Below, in pieces: positions 34,832-43,679 of a DNA stretch of 64,000 nucleotides. The stretch covers positions 116,400 through 180,399 of the forward strand of contig JAABRM010000011.1 of NCBI GenBank assembly GCA_011390955.1, in the 5' to 3' direction. A program made the position numbers and the translations under genes. This stretch comes from Oscillatoriales cyanobacterium. Its GTDB lineage: Bacteria; Cyanobacteriota; Cyanobacteriia; Cyanobacteriales; Laspinemataceae. Below the pieces are notes generated by a model that worked only from the letters and a program-made list of their open reading frames with translations, made no database searches and was not told the DNA's origin. Positions within the stretch are counted from its first letter, which is position 1; each line of letters begins with the position of its first letter.

Positions 34832-35214
34832 TGCGTTATCTTACTGTACCTGAAGTTTTAGAAATATATCGGCATCTCATGCAGCAATCCGGTGGCACTG
34901 CTGGAGTCACCAATTTGGGAGCGCTAGAGTCGGCTGTTGCACAACCGCGCATGACTTTTGGGGGACAAGAACTTTATCCCACTATTGTCGAAAAAGCTTC
35001 AGCTTTAGGCTTTTCTCTGATTAAAAACCATCCTTTCCTCGATGGCAACAAACGCATCGGTCACGCGGCAATAGAAGTTTTCCTAGTATTAAATGGATTT
35101 GAGATTTATGCTGACGTTGATGAGCAAGAAAAAGTGATTTTAAAACTGGCATCCGGTGAATTAGGGAGAGAAGAATTCACACAATGGCTGGGCATTCATC
35201 TGATAAAAAGGTAG
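34831..35214 (+). CDS. doc: Doc/Fic-family toxin
   Basis: 127 aa. Doc-type Fic motif HPFLDGNKRIGHAAIEVFL at about 69-87 (canonical HxFx(D/N)GNKR). N-terminal RYLTVPEVLEIYRHLMQQSG and LGALESAVAQP are typical of Doc. Doc phosphorylates elongation factor Tu and stops translation. Intact and coupled to its antitoxin. Confidence 0.92.
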   Translation: MRYLTVPEVLEIYRHLMQQSGGTAGVTNLGALESAVAQPRMTFGGQELYPTIVEKASALGFSLIKNHPFLDGNKRIGHAAIEVFLVLNGFEIYADVDEQEKVILKLASGELGREEFTQWLGIHLIKR

Positions 35215-35240
35215 GATTTGCATAAGCGATCGCGCCTTGT

Positions 35241-35415
35241 CTGAGAAACCGGGTTTCTTTCTGTACCTCCACAGTTAACTTTGATATCCACCACAGAAAC
35301 CCGGTTTCTTAGTTATCCCCAGGATTCAGAAACCGGGTTTCTTTTTGTACCTCCACAGTAGGGGCGTTCTCGCATTCGCCCCTACATATCCACCATAGAA
35401 ACCCGGTTTCTTTTC
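35241..35415. repeat. AGAAACCGGGTTTCT repeat cluster 9 with nested GTAGGGGCG palindrome
   Basis: Four copies. In the last spacer the usual TTAACTTT is replaced by a GTAGGGGCGTTCTCG...CGCCCCTAC hairpin (35358-35386), a nested insertion. Confidence 0.9.
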
Positions 35416-35437
35416 TTAAGGCAAAAGCGATCGCCCC

Positions 35438-35803
35438 TTAATCCAAAGTCAAAACTCCGCCAGAATAATCGGCAACCAGTCGCTTAAATTGCAACCAACG
35501 CACCCCCAGGAGAATTTCTTTAATGTCATCGCCACCCAGAACGGGAATAATGAACTCCTCTCGATCGATGAGTATAATCCCCTCGTAGACATTAAAAAAG
35601 ACTGTCCCTGCTGCTGTTTTAACTTTTCTGGGTTTTCGCCGCTGCAACCACCCTAAATTATCAGCATCTTCGTTATTCATCAACAGCCAATCATTGAACC
35701 CTGTATCAAAAATTGCCTGAACTTGCCAATCAGTTTCATCGGCTGCAATTAAAGCAATTTCAAACACTAATTCTCCCTTGTGGTTAAACTCTCCACTAAT
35801 CAT
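35438..35803 (-). CDS. Retropepsin-like aspartic protease, cassette D
   Basis: 121 aa: AIFDTGFNDWLLMNNEDADN, AAGTVFFNVYEGI, ILLGVRWLQFKRLVADYSG. Close to copy C in the first 60 residues. Four-base ATGA overlap with the upstream partner. Confidence 0.8.
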   Translation of the reverse strand: MISGEFNHKGELVFEIALIAADETDWQVQAIFDTGFNDWLLMNNEDADNLGWLQRRKPRKVKTAAGTVFFNVYEGIILIDREEFIIPVLGGDDIKEILLGVRWLQFKRLVADYSGGVLTLD

Positions 35804-36120
35804 GCTCGATAACAGGCTCCGGTTTCATTAACGCAGTAAACCACACACCGAGCATTGGGGTATTTTTCATCGGCTTTTTGTTCGGCCACCTTGTCATCTT
35901 TATCGATAAAATAGTCCCCGCTTTCTGGTTCTATGACCATAAACCAGTCGTAATAATCATCGATTAGTTTTGGTTTAGCTGCCTCGAAAATTTCGTCACA
36001 CCGCTTCATTAATGCAAGCATTTCCGCCTTGCGTTGGGCGAGTTCTTCTGGGGAACGTTGGCGTTCTGGAAATACTCGACCTAGACGCGCTTGGCGATGA
36101 TTTTCAGATATTTTGCTCAT
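35800..36120 (-). CDS. Cassette protein, ~106 aa (copy D)
   Basis: Start MSKISENHRQARLGRVFPER like copy B, but C-terminal half (CDEIFEAAKPKLIDDYYDWF ... NETGACYRA) nearly equals copy A, so it looks like a mosaic of the two subtypes. Upstream shares CTATTACCTTCGCTTGGTAATC with copies B and E. Confidence 0.75.
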   Translation of the reverse strand: MSKISENHRQARLGRVFPERQRSPEELAQRKAEMLALMKRCDEIFEAAKPKLIDDYYDWFMVIEPESGDYFIDKDDKVAEQKADEKYPNARCVVYCVNETGACYRA

Positions 36121-36174
36121 TTTCTATTACCTTCGCTTGGTAATCTTCTATTTATTATTATACATAATGGGTTT

Positions 36175-36365
36175 GAGAAACCGGGTTTCTTTTTGTCACT
36201 CCACAGTAGGGGCGAATGGCCATTCGCCCCTACATATCCACCAGAGAAACCCGGTTTCTTAGTTATCCCCAGGTTTCAGAAACCGGGTTTCTTTTTGTAT
36301 TCCACAGTAGGGGCGAATGGCCATTCGCCCCTACATATCAACCACAGAAACCCGGTTTCTTTTCG
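36175..36365. repeat. AGAAACCGGGTTTCT repeat cluster 10 with two nested GTAGGGGCG palindromes
   Basis: Five copies. Spacers at about 36207-36234 and 36308-36333 contain GTAGGGGCGAATGGCCATTC hairpins completed by GCCCCTAC. The two spacer copies are almost the same, so one is a tandem duplicate of the other. Confidence 0.9.
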
Positions 36366-36631
36366 GGGACGAGACGAAAAACCCCGTTTCTGGGCTGTTT
36401 CACGCTTAACGAAAAAAAATTTTGCCAAATTTGCGTAAAAGTGTTCCGCCAAGGCGATAGATAAGAAACCGGGTTTCTGGGTTAACTTTATGCCTCTGGC
36501 AGAACTTAGCTGAAGAAACCCGGTTTCTGGGCGCTCATTCCCATCCCTGGGGATCCAACCTGGATCCTTTATCGGTTAATAAAATTCCGTGAAAATACTG
36601 ATGTCTGAAAGCATCAGAACAGCTTTAATGG
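36363..36631 (+). promoter_or_regulatory. Shared long leader sequence, copy 2 (Zorya-like operon)
   Basis: Includes CCCCGTTTCTGGGCTGTTTC and CGCTTAACGAAAAAAAATTT (also in copy 3), then TTGCGTAAAAG, paired AGAAACC palindromes, CCTGGATCC and CCGTGAAAATACTGATGTCT. 36417-36631 aligns with 32161-32375. Ends about 92 bp before the first orf. Confidence 0.75.
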
Positions 36632-36723
36632 GGTAATTAACAAAATCTGTTTTCGACGATAAAAAGCAATTAAAGTTCCCGATCTCTGACCCACACTCAA
36701 CCTCAAGATTCAATCAAACTCCA

Positions 36724-37080
36724 ATGAATAGTGAATCTAGGGTGACGACCCTGTTAAATCCCTCCCTAGAACAGCTAATCGACGAAATCCATGCGGTCAA
36801 TCGCGCTTGGAAAGTTGCCTTAGCGTTTGGGGATATTCCTGCTTTGGCGACATCTTTGCAAGAAATGAAAACGCGATTGCAAGTGCGACTGTTACACCTG
36901 TATGCCCCCGATCGCGTTTATTTGGCATTAGATACGGAAACGGAAAGTGATGAACCCCTCTATGGTTTGCGGCTAAAAGAAGCGATCGCCGGAGGGCAAA
37001 CCGATGCTGCCCATTTGCCCGTGAGAGTGGCGAAAAAATTCCTCTCATCTGAACTTTTAGAACGCTTTACAAATTTGTAA
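36724..37080 (+). CDS. Unknown first gene of the Zorya-like operon
   Basis: 118 aa. No domain recognised. Mostly helical and charged (LEQLIDEIHAVNRAWKVALA, LATSLQEMKTRLQVRLLHLY), with a short acidic middle (DTETESDEPLYGL). Cytoplasmic, as no signal or membrane segment is seen. Lies 19 bp before zorA, so a specific component or regulator of the system is likely. Confidence 0.75.
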   Translation: MNSESRVTTLLNPSLEQLIDEIHAVNRAWKVALAFGDIPALATSLQEMKTRLQVRLLHLYAPDRVYLALDTETESDEPLYGLRLKEAIAGGQTDAAHLPVRVAKKFLSSELLERFTNL

Positions 37081-37099
37081 CATTAGGATAGGAATTACG

Positions 37100-39166
37100 A
37101 TGGATAACCCGGTAAATAATTTATTTATTCTCGTTATTATTGGAGTGGCGATCGCCTGCTTTGTCGCTGAGATAAAGTCCATCGCCGACTACCGCCAAAA
37201 GGAATGCGGGCCAACGGCTAAGGCCATTAAAATGCTGAAAGAACACCTGGTTTCTGGGGGCAATGGAATCAACCTGGATAACGACATGAGGGGATGGTTT
37301 CTGCGGCATTTTGACGGAGAAATGAGGGGAAATTTGTTTTTTCCCGCATACGAAGGCAATACTGCCGTCATGCTATCTTCGCCAACAGTTTTGGGTAAAC
37401 CTGTCCCACGCGGGCAGGTTTATTTTGCCCCCACATTGTTGACCGCATTGGGGGTTTTAGGAACTTTTGCGGGCATTTATCAGGGATTGCAGGGAGTTAA
37501 TCTCGATGCGATTCAAGAGACAGATACTCTGTTAAAAACCAGTACCGAACTGCTGGCAGGAATGAAATTCGCTTTCTTAACTTCCTTGTTCGGACTGGGC
37601 AGTTCCAGTGGATTTATGTTATTCCTGGCTTGGGGAGAACGAAAGCGGCAAGGGCACCGGGATAGTTTGCGTTCTGAATTGAGCAAAGTTGCTTTTCTGC
37701 TGACTCCGGTACGAGTTCTGGCCCGCATGGCACCAGGGACAAGCGGTGGACAAAGCAATCTGACTGCTGCGGCAATTGGGCAAGCTGTGGCGGCAGAAAT
37801 GCGATCGGTTTTGCGATCGGAACTTAGCCCGATGGTTACGCCTTTGACTCAGCTTACTCCAGAGGCGATCGCACAGGCAACCGGAGCACAACTGACTCCC
37901 GTTCTCACTTCTATGCAAGGCGAATTATCCAGCATTCGGGAATTGCAAGGAAAACACGGTCAAGCGGTAGATTATTTGGTAACGCGACTGCGCGAAGAAT
38001 TAATCGAACCTGTTGTCGCACGACTGGATGAAACTGCCAAACTCACCAAGGAAGCGTCCGAGGCAGTGAAAGAACTGAAAACCGCTTTGAAAGATATTAC
38101 GATTAGTTTGGCTGGGGCTGTTGAAACTATTCAGGAATTCCAAAAAGAAACCCTCAGAGACCTGAAACAATTTGCTGAAGATTTAAGAGGTATTCTCGAT
38201 CAATTTAGCCGCGATACTAACGGAGTCTTAGTAACAGTTGCCGATGAAATCAAGCGAGCCGTTGCCGAAAGTATCAGAGGAATGGAAGCACAGCGAGAAG
38301 CCTTTGCTCGCAGTGCTGCCCAAGCTGCTGCAACTTTCGTAGGTATCCGAGAAGAATTAGAAAAATCTCTGGATAAACAAGCTGAACTACAAAAACAAAT
38401 GCTGGAAGGAGTTGAAGCCAGCACCCGGAAAGTTCTCGAAGAAGCCAACCAAGCCTTTATTTCTCAATCTCAAACTCTGATAACTTTGGGTCAGGAAGCA
38501 TCTGCATTAATGAACCAAGCCGCAGCCAATCTAACTACAACTTTGGTAAATATTGATGAGATGCTGCAAAAAACTCGCATCACCGTGCAAGAAGAGTTAG
38601 AAAAATTCCGGGTTGCATATCAGGAGTCGCTCAAGAAATTCTTTGAAGACCAAAACAATCTCCTAGAAAAAACTCTCGACAAGCAGCGAGTAGCATTAGA
38701 AATAGTAATCGCCAAACTTCAAAAAGTCTTCCTAGAAGATGCGAAAAAAATGGGTGAAGAGATTAAATATAGTATGGAGTCGATTCAGGACACAGCTAAG
38801 ATAGTGTACAACGTAGCCAACAAAACCGGCTTAACCTCCGCAGACCGTCTGCAACAATTGCACGAAATTATTCGCGAACTTGGCAGCGAAGCCAACCAGA
38901 TAGGGAGTGCCTATCAAAATATGGTAGAGAAATTTGACCAAGCCCTAAAAATTGGCAACGCGCAACTAATGGAATATTTGCAAAGAGCGAATGAATCGTA
39001 CACAAATGCTATTAAAGAAGGAGATATAGCTGCGGCTAAAGTTTGTCAAGAACTTCACCAAACTGCTCAGAACTTAAACCAGACTTCTCACGGATTAATG
39101 GATGTATCTAATTACTTAGTTGCTTCAGCGAATGAACTGAAAAATGGAAATGGGAGCCGTAACTAA
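37100..39166 (+). CDS. zorA: ZorA-like MotA/ExbB-type motor protein with long cytoplasmic tail
   Basis: 688 aa. Membrane segments at ~6-25, ~108-132 (FAPTLLTALGVLGTFAGIYQ, the MotA/ExbB proton-channel motif) and ~150-180 (MKFAFLTSLFGLGSSSGFML). Residues ~200-680 are a very long helical, coiled-coil tail (EELEKSLDKQAELQKQMLEG etc.), the feature that separates ZorA from MotA and TolQ. In Zorya defence ZorA forms a pentamer around a ZorB dimer; the tail is thought to carry the phage signal to effectors. Stop overlaps the next start by one base. Confidence 0.88.
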   Translation: MDNPVNNLFILVIIGVAIACFVAEIKSIADYRQKECGPTAKAIKMLKEHLVSGGNGINLDNDMRGWFLRHFDGEMRGNLFFPAYEGNTAVMLSSPTVLGKPVPRGQVYFAPTLLTALGVLGTFAGIYQGLQGVNLDAIQETDTLLKTSTELLAGMKFAFLTSLFGLGSSSGFMLFLAWGERKRQGHRDSLRSELSKVAFLLTPVRVLARMAPGTSGGQSNLTAAAIGQAVAAEMRSVLRSELSPMVTPLTQLTPEAIAQATGAQLTPVLTSMQGELSSIRELQGKHGQAVDYLVTRLREELIEPVVARLDETAKLTKEASEAVKELKTALKDITISLAGAVETIQEFQKETLRDLKQFAEDLRGILDQFSRDTNGVLVTVADEIKRAVAESIRGMEAQREAFARSAAQAAATFVGIREELEKSLDKQAELQKQMLEGVEASTRKVLEEANQAFISQSQTLITLGQEASALMNQAAANLTTTLVNIDEMLQKTRITVQEELEKFRVAYQESLKKFFEDQNNLLEKTLDKQRVALEIVIAKLQKVFLEDAKKMGEEIKYSMESIQDTAKIVYNVANKTGLTSADRLQQLHEIIRELGSEANQIGSAYQNMVEKFDQALKIGNAQLMEYLQRANESYTNAIKEGDIAAAKVCQELHQTAQNLNQTSHGLMDVSNYLVASANELKNGNGSRN

Positions 39167-39924
39167 TGAGCGATTTTTCTGACTTTGAAATGGAAGGGGA
39201 AGTTCTAGAGGAACTAGACTCTGGAGTATGGCTATCCATTGGGGATTTAATGTCAGGACTGCTGATGTTTTTTGCCCTGCTGTTTGTCACCACTCAACTG
39301 CAATTGCATCATAAATATCAGGAGGCGCAGCGACTAGAGAGCGCATTGCAAGCTAAAACTAAAGAAGTCGATGTACTCAAAACTGAATTGCAAGCCAAAA
39401 TAGAAGAGTTGGATAAGTACCAAAAAGCATTTCAGGATTTACCCCTAATTCTGCTGGCTCAATTGGACAGCAAAATGGGTGGATCTGACCTATCAGTCGA
39501 TCCGAAAACTGGAGATGTCAGTATTGGCGATCGCATTCTCTTCGATTCAGGCAGTGCCGAACTGAAACCGGAAGGAAAAGCCTTTCTCGATCAGTTTATT
39601 CCCGCTTACAGCCAAATCATTTTCTCAAGGGATGACTTTAGAACAATGGTCACTCGCGTGATTGTTGAAGGTCATACCAGTTCCGATGGGGATGAATACA
39701 GCAACATGGACTTAAGTTTGCAGCGATCGCTATCGGTGGCTGACTATATTTCCTCCCAAATGTCTTTTGCCAATCAGGAAAACTTTAAAAACAAAGTTCT
39801 AGCAGCCGGTCGAGGGGAAATTGATGCGGACAAAAACACTGACAATCCCAGCGATCGCAAAGTCGTCTTTCGTTTTCAATTAAAACCCCCTGATTGGCAG
39901 CAATTCTTAGGCAGCAATTCTTAG
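39166..39924 (+). CDS. zorB: ZorB-like MotB/OmpA-type stator protein 1
   Basis: 252 aa. One membrane helix with the channel Asp-27 (SIGDLMSGLLMFFALLF), a coiled spacer (~42-95) and a C-terminal OmpA/MotB peptidoglycan-binding domain (ILFDSGSAELKPEGKAFLDQ, RVIVEGHTSSDGDEYSNMDL, SLQRSLSVADYI). Should anchor the ZorA motor to the cell wall. The first 114 nt are identical to zorB2. Confidence 0.9.
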   Translation: MSDFSDFEMEGEVLEELDSGVWLSIGDLMSGLLMFFALLFVTTQLQLHHKYQEAQRLESALQAKTKEVDVLKTELQAKIEELDKYQKAFQDLPLILLAQLDSKMGGSDLSVDPKTGDVSIGDRILFDSGSAELKPEGKAFLDQFIPAYSQIIFSRDDFRTMVTRVIVEGHTSSDGDEYSNMDLSLQRSLSVADYISSQMSFANQENFKNKVLAAGRGEIDADKNTDNPSDRKVVFRFQLKPPDWQQFLGSNS

Positions 39925-39983
39925 GCAGTAACTAATCAGACTTCAGTTAAAGCACTCAGCAATAGAACAGGAAACCAAAGCCC

Positions 39984-40631
39984 ATGAGCGATTTTTCTGA
40001 CTTTGAAATGGAAGGGGAAGTTCTAGAGGAACTAGACTCTGGAGTATGGCTATCCATTGGGGATTTAATGTCAGGACTGCTGATGTTTTTTGCCCTGTTG
40101 TTTATCACCGTCATGGTACAACTAAAAAATTACCAAGAAGCCTTTGATAAACTGCCTCTGGTTATCCTCAATACCCTCCGGCAAGAAGTGCCAGGGGGAG
40201 ATAAATTGGAAGTCGATCCCAAAACTGGGGATGTGAGCATTCCTGATGCGATTTTGTTTGATGAAGATAGCGCCGAACTCAAGCCAGCAGGCAAACAATT
40301 TCTGATCGGTTTTATTCCCGTTTACAGTAAAGTCATTTTCTCTAATGATGAATTTGACCGGATGATTACTCGCGTGATTATCGAAGGTCACACCAGTTCA
40401 TCAGGAACCGAAAAAGAAAATATGAATTTGAGCTTGCAACGGGCTTTATCTGTGTCGGATTATATTTCTTCGCTCAACTTTTCCACCCGGTCCCAATTCA
40501 AATATAAGATATTGGCGGCTGGTCGGGGGGAATTAGATGCGAATCAAAAAATAGATTCTCCTGTTGACAGAAAAGTAGTGTTTCGGTTCCAAATGAGACC
40601 CCCAGATTGGGGTAATTTGTTCGGGAAATAA
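39984..40631 (+). CDS. ZorB-like MotB/OmpA-type stator protein 2
   Basis: 215 aa, paralogue of the previous gene. Same N-terminal helix with Asp-27, but the coiled spacer is ~36 residues shorter (VQLKNYQEAFDKLP). OmpA domain intact: ILFDEDSAELKPAGKQFLIG, RVIIEGHTSSSGTEKENMNL. Since ZorB works as a dimer, the pair could form a heterodimer with arms of unequal length. Confidence 0.88.
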   Translation: MSDFSDFEMEGEVLEELDSGVWLSIGDLMSGLLMFFALLFITVMVQLKNYQEAFDKLPLVILNTLRQEVPGGDKLEVDPKTGDVSIPDAILFDEDSAELKPAGKQFLIGFIPVYSKVIFSNDEFDRMITRVIIEGHTSSSGTEKENMNLSLQRALSVSDYISSLNFSTRSQFKYKILAAGRGELDANQKIDSPVDRKVVFRFQMRPPDWGNLFGK

Positions 40632-40651
40632 TCGATTCGATCCGATTCTCC

Positions 40652-40753
40652 TTTTAGCCCCCCTTAAAAGGGGGGTTGGGGGGATTAAAACCCGACATTT
40701 GCTACTTTTAGCCCCCCTTAAAAAGGGGGGTTGGGGGGATTAAAACCCGACAT
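40652..40753. repeat. Tandem TTTTAGCCCCCCTTAAAAGG repeats
   Basis: Two direct copies, 54 bp apart, of a hairpin-forming unit (AGCCCCCCTTAAAAGGGGGG-type) followed by GGGGGGATTAAAACCCGACA. Between zorB2 and the EH-signature gene; may act as a partial terminator. Confidence 0.85.
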
Positions 40754-40804
40754 TGTTTAACAAATTTTGCACCGATTGTTATAGGTATTCCTGGATAAAT
40801 TACT

Positions 40805-42379
40805 ATGAATTTTCAATTTAGACCATTAGAATTGCCACCAATTCCCCAACCGAAAGCGAAAGAGTTAATTAATCTCGCAACCGGAAGAGGTGGAAGTGGC
40901 CCGATCGCACCTCCCGAACTTCCCCCAGGTGTGCCGAAATATCAGGCAACAATGCCGCGCAGTCTCGATGATATTTTAGCGGATATTGAGAAGGGAACAG
41001 GCGAAAAGGTGACAATTTTAGAGTGGGTTTATTTGTTTTATGCCAAAGCAGATTGGGATAGGGAACAAGGAAGCGATCGGGCTAAATCAACCTCCCAAGC
41101 TATTTGGCAATTTGCTCAATACAATCAAGTAATTAAATTTCGATTATTCTGGCGTTTGGCATTATTTTATGGTAGTAAATGCCAGGATATAAAAGTGCTG
41201 CCTCCTTCTTTGGCAGATGCTTTTCCCGAATTTGTTTCGCCGTTCAAAGAGAGCGATTCTTTAACGGTAGATATTCTCTCTGCATTGGCAGAATACACAA
41301 AAAGCCATAACACATTTAACCTCTGCAAGACAATTACATCCATCTGTTTTGAACAGTTACTCACGCCCAAACAACTACTCACGCCCAAACAACTCTTAAA
41401 AAAAGCTAAACTACCCCCGGATGTTTATGCCCTAGATGCAGAAGCATTTCAGGCGATGATTAAAGAATTCAACGCACAAAATAATCCTAATCGCAAGCAG
41501 GCAAGTTTACTGATTAATTGTCTAGAGGAAATGTCAGAAAAACCTCAAGTTCATGGGGTAGAGTATCTACTGACAAATGTTTCCAAAGAAATTGCTGGTC
41601 AGTTTCCAGATATTATGGTCAAATGGGTAAAACAGAACTACGGCAGCACCGCTCCTAATTCCCGATGGAATCAATTATCTCAAGAGGCAAAAGATGCTTT
41701 ACAAAAGTGGCTTGAATTATTGAGCTATAAATATTTTGATAAATTAGTCAAAATATTACTAGATAAACTGGATCTGCCGGATTGGGAATGGAATCAGCTA
41801 AAAAGTCGCCGGGGTTTCTGGTCGAACTATAGCGATCGCTTTGGACGAATTCGGATTTTATTACCGCAGTCCTCCCAAAAGGCGATCGAGGAGGCGATCG
41901 GCAGTGAATTTGAGCATCAAGATATCAGCATTCTTGAGGAAGATGGCAGCGAACCAACTGAAGTTTGCATCTTTGATTTCGGAGATTGCTGCATTGTGGA
42001 ATTCTTCCGAGGTCCTGGGAGTGAAACTCGCGTCTTCAATGCTCAAGATTATCCAAACATTAAAACTAAGCTATTTGAATCTCCCACCCTATCTTTAAAA
42101 CGACTGCGCTGTTTAGGTGGAGAAGTCCACGACCACAAATTTTTGTGGCAGGGATATTGTGAAAAATTACTGAGGAATCGAAATATCTATCCTAACGAAG
42201 GAACTGAAGATTTTATTGGGTTAAAGTCCCCACATAACCAATACAACCGCGAAACCGGACTGCCAGATCCTTCTTTTAGCGAACAAGAAGAGCGCGATCG
42301 CAAGTTAGAACACTGGAAAAGAGAAATGGAAAAAATTAAAAGAGCGGCTGATTTGTTTTGTCGTAATCTTTCAGGTTGA
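40805..42379 (+). CDS. zorC: EH-signature domain protein (ZorC-like)
   Basis: 524 aa, soluble. N-terminal Pro-rich ~60 residues, helical middle, and a C-terminal region that fits the EH_Signature family: conserved glutamate in CCIVEFFRGPGSETRVFN and histidine in GGEVHDHKFLWQGYCEKLL followed by NRNIYP. ZorC of type I Zorya belongs to this family and binds DNA. A small in-frame duplication encodes LLTPKQLLTPKQLL near residue 185. After this gene there is no ZorD helicase; repeats and a protease cassette follow. Confidence 0.78.
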   Translation: MNFQFRPLELPPIPQPKAKELINLATGRGGSGPIAPPELPPGVPKYQATMPRSLDDILADIEKGTGEKVTILEWVYLFYAKADWDREQGSDRAKSTSQAIWQFAQYNQVIKFRLFWRLALFYGSKCQDIKVLPPSLADAFPEFVSPFKESDSLTVDILSALAEYTKSHNTFNLCKTITSICFEQLLTPKQLLTPKQLLKKAKLPPDVYALDAEAFQAMIKEFNAQNNPNRKQASLLINCLEEMSEKPQVHGVEYLLTNVSKEIAGQFPDIMVKWVKQNYGSTAPNSRWNQLSQEAKDALQKWLELLSYKYFDKLVKILLDKLDLPDWEWNQLKSRRGFWSNYSDRFGRIRILLPQSSQKAIEEAIGSEFEHQDISILEEDGSEPTEVCIFDFGDCCIVEFFRGPGSETRVFNAQDYPNIKTKLFESPTLSLKRLRCLGGEVHDHKFLWQGYCEKLLRNRNIYPNEGTEDFIGLKSPHNQYNRETGLPDPSFSEQEERDRKLEHWKREMEKIKRAADLFCRNLSG

Positions 42380-42572
42380 GAAACCGGGTTTCTTTTTGTA
42401 TTCCACCGTAGGGGCGTTCTCGCATTCGCCCCTACATATCCACCACAGAAACCCGGTTTCTTTTCTGGGGGAAACCCGGTTTCTTAGTTATCCCCAGGAT
42501 TCAGAAACCGGGTTTCTTTTTGTCCCTCCACAGTTAACGATAATATCCACCACAGAAACCCGGTTTCTTGGT
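42379..42572. repeat. AGAAACCGGGTTTCT repeat cluster 11
   Basis: Five copies; first one starts within the last codons of the EH-signature gene (its stop TGA lies in TTGAGAAACC). One spacer holds a GTAGGGGCGTTCTCGCATTC palindrome. Confidence 0.9.
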
Positions 42573-42597
42573 TTTTGGGCAAAAGCGCGATCGCCCC

Positions 42598-42963
42598 TTA
42601 ATCCAAAGTCAAAACGCCGCCAGAATAATCGGCAATCAACCGTTTAAATTGCAACCAACGTACCCCCAAGAGAATATCTTTAACGCGAGAACCAGCTAAA
42701 ATTGGGATAGTAAATTCCTCACTATCAATCGCCACAATTCCCTCATAAATATTTAAGATTGTTTGACCATCAGCAGTCTGTACAGTCTTCGGCTTTCTCT
42801 CGCGCTTCCATCCGAGTTCTATGGCATCTTGGTTGTTAAGAATTAACCAACCAGTGAATCCCGTATCTAAGATTGCATCAACGTAAATGAGAGTTTCATT
42901 AGCACCAATTAAACCGATTTCAAAGATTAATTCTCCCTTTTGGTTAAAATCGCCTGTTATCAT
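42598..42963 (-). CDS. Retropepsin-like aspartic protease, cassette E
   Basis: 121 aa: AILDTGFTGWLILNNQDAIE, ADGQTILNIYEGIVAID, DILLGVRWLQFKRLIADYSG. ATGA overlap with the partner. The protease and repeat lie between two defence-like operons on the opposite strand. Confidence 0.8.
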   Translation of the reverse strand: MITGDFNQKGELIFEIGLIGANETLIYVDAILDTGFTGWLILNNQDAIELGWKRERKPKTVQTADGQTILNIYEGIVAIDSEEFTIPILAGSRVKDILLGVRWLQFKRLIADYSGGVLTLD

Positions 42964-43277
42964 ACTTTTTCACAAGATCCCGTTTCGTTGATACAGAAAA
43001 TAACCCACTGGGCATCTGGGTGTTTTTCGTCTGCTTTTTGGCTGGCTACTTTTTCATCTTTATCAATAAAATAGTCTCCACTTTCAGGATCGATAACCAT
43101 AAACCAGTCGTAGTAATCGTTAATTAACTCCGGTTGAACCCGTTGAAACACAACTTGACATTTTTGGAGTAATTCTTGCATTTCCGCTTCTTCTCGTTGG
43201 ATTTCTCGCGGGTCAAGTTCTCGGTCTGGAAATACTCGACCTAGACGCGCTTGGCGATGTTCAGATATTTTGCTCAT
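42960..43277 (-). CDS. Cassette protein, ~105 aa (copy E)
   Basis: Start MSKISEHRQARLGRVFPDRE, one residue shorter than copy B and otherwise very close to it (IQREEAEMQELLQKCQVVFQ, NDYYDWFMVIDPESGDYFID, NETGSCEKV). Same upstream promoter-like segment as B and D. Confidence 0.75.
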   Translation of the reverse strand: MSKISEHRQARLGRVFPDRELDPREIQREEAEMQELLQKCQVVFQRVQPELINDYYDWFMVIDPESGDYFIDKDEKVASQKADEKHPDAQWVIFCINETGSCEKV

Positions 43278-43321
43278 TTTCTATTACCTTCGCTTGGTAA
43301 TCTTCTATTTATTATTATACA

Positions 43322-43675
43322 TGATGGGTTTCAGAAACCGGGTTTCTTTTTGTAACTCCACAGTACAGGTAATATCCACCATAGAAACCCGGTTTCTTAG
43401 TTATCCCGCTTGGTGTCAGAAACCGGGTTTCTTTCTGTAACTCCACAGTACAGGTAATATCCACCAGAGAAACCCGGTTTCTTAGTTATCCCGCTTGGTG
43501 TCAGAAACCGGGTTTCTTTCTGTAACTCCACAGTACAGGTAATATCCACCACAGAAACCCGGTTGCTTAGTTATCCCGCTTGGTGTCAGAAACCGGGTTT
43601 CTTTCTGTAACTCCACAGTACAGGTAATATCCACCACAGAAACCCGGTTTCTTTTCTTGGGAGAAACCCGGTTTC
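43322..43675. repeat. AGAAACCGGGTTTCT cluster 12: 85-bp tandem array
   Basis: Four units begin at 43331, 43416, 43501 and 43586, exactly 85 bp apart. Each holds two opposed copies of the 16-mer and the spacers CTCCACAGTACAGGTAATA and TTAGTTATCCCGCTTGGTG. Since spacers are also conserved it is a tandem minisatellite, not CRISPR. Confidence 0.92.
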
Positions 43676-43679
43676 TTTT

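Noticed and set aside
36091..36464. 115-aa and 82-aa frames before the Zorya-like operon
   Set aside because: Both read the AGAAACC repeats (KPGFFL, ETRFLS motifs). The same peptides arise at every repeat cluster.
43322..43675. Regular 16-bp repeats spaced evenly, CRISPR-like at first sight
   Set aside because: The spacers are conserved and repeated too, the 16-mers alternate in orientation, and no cas genes are present. It is an 85-bp tandem repeat.
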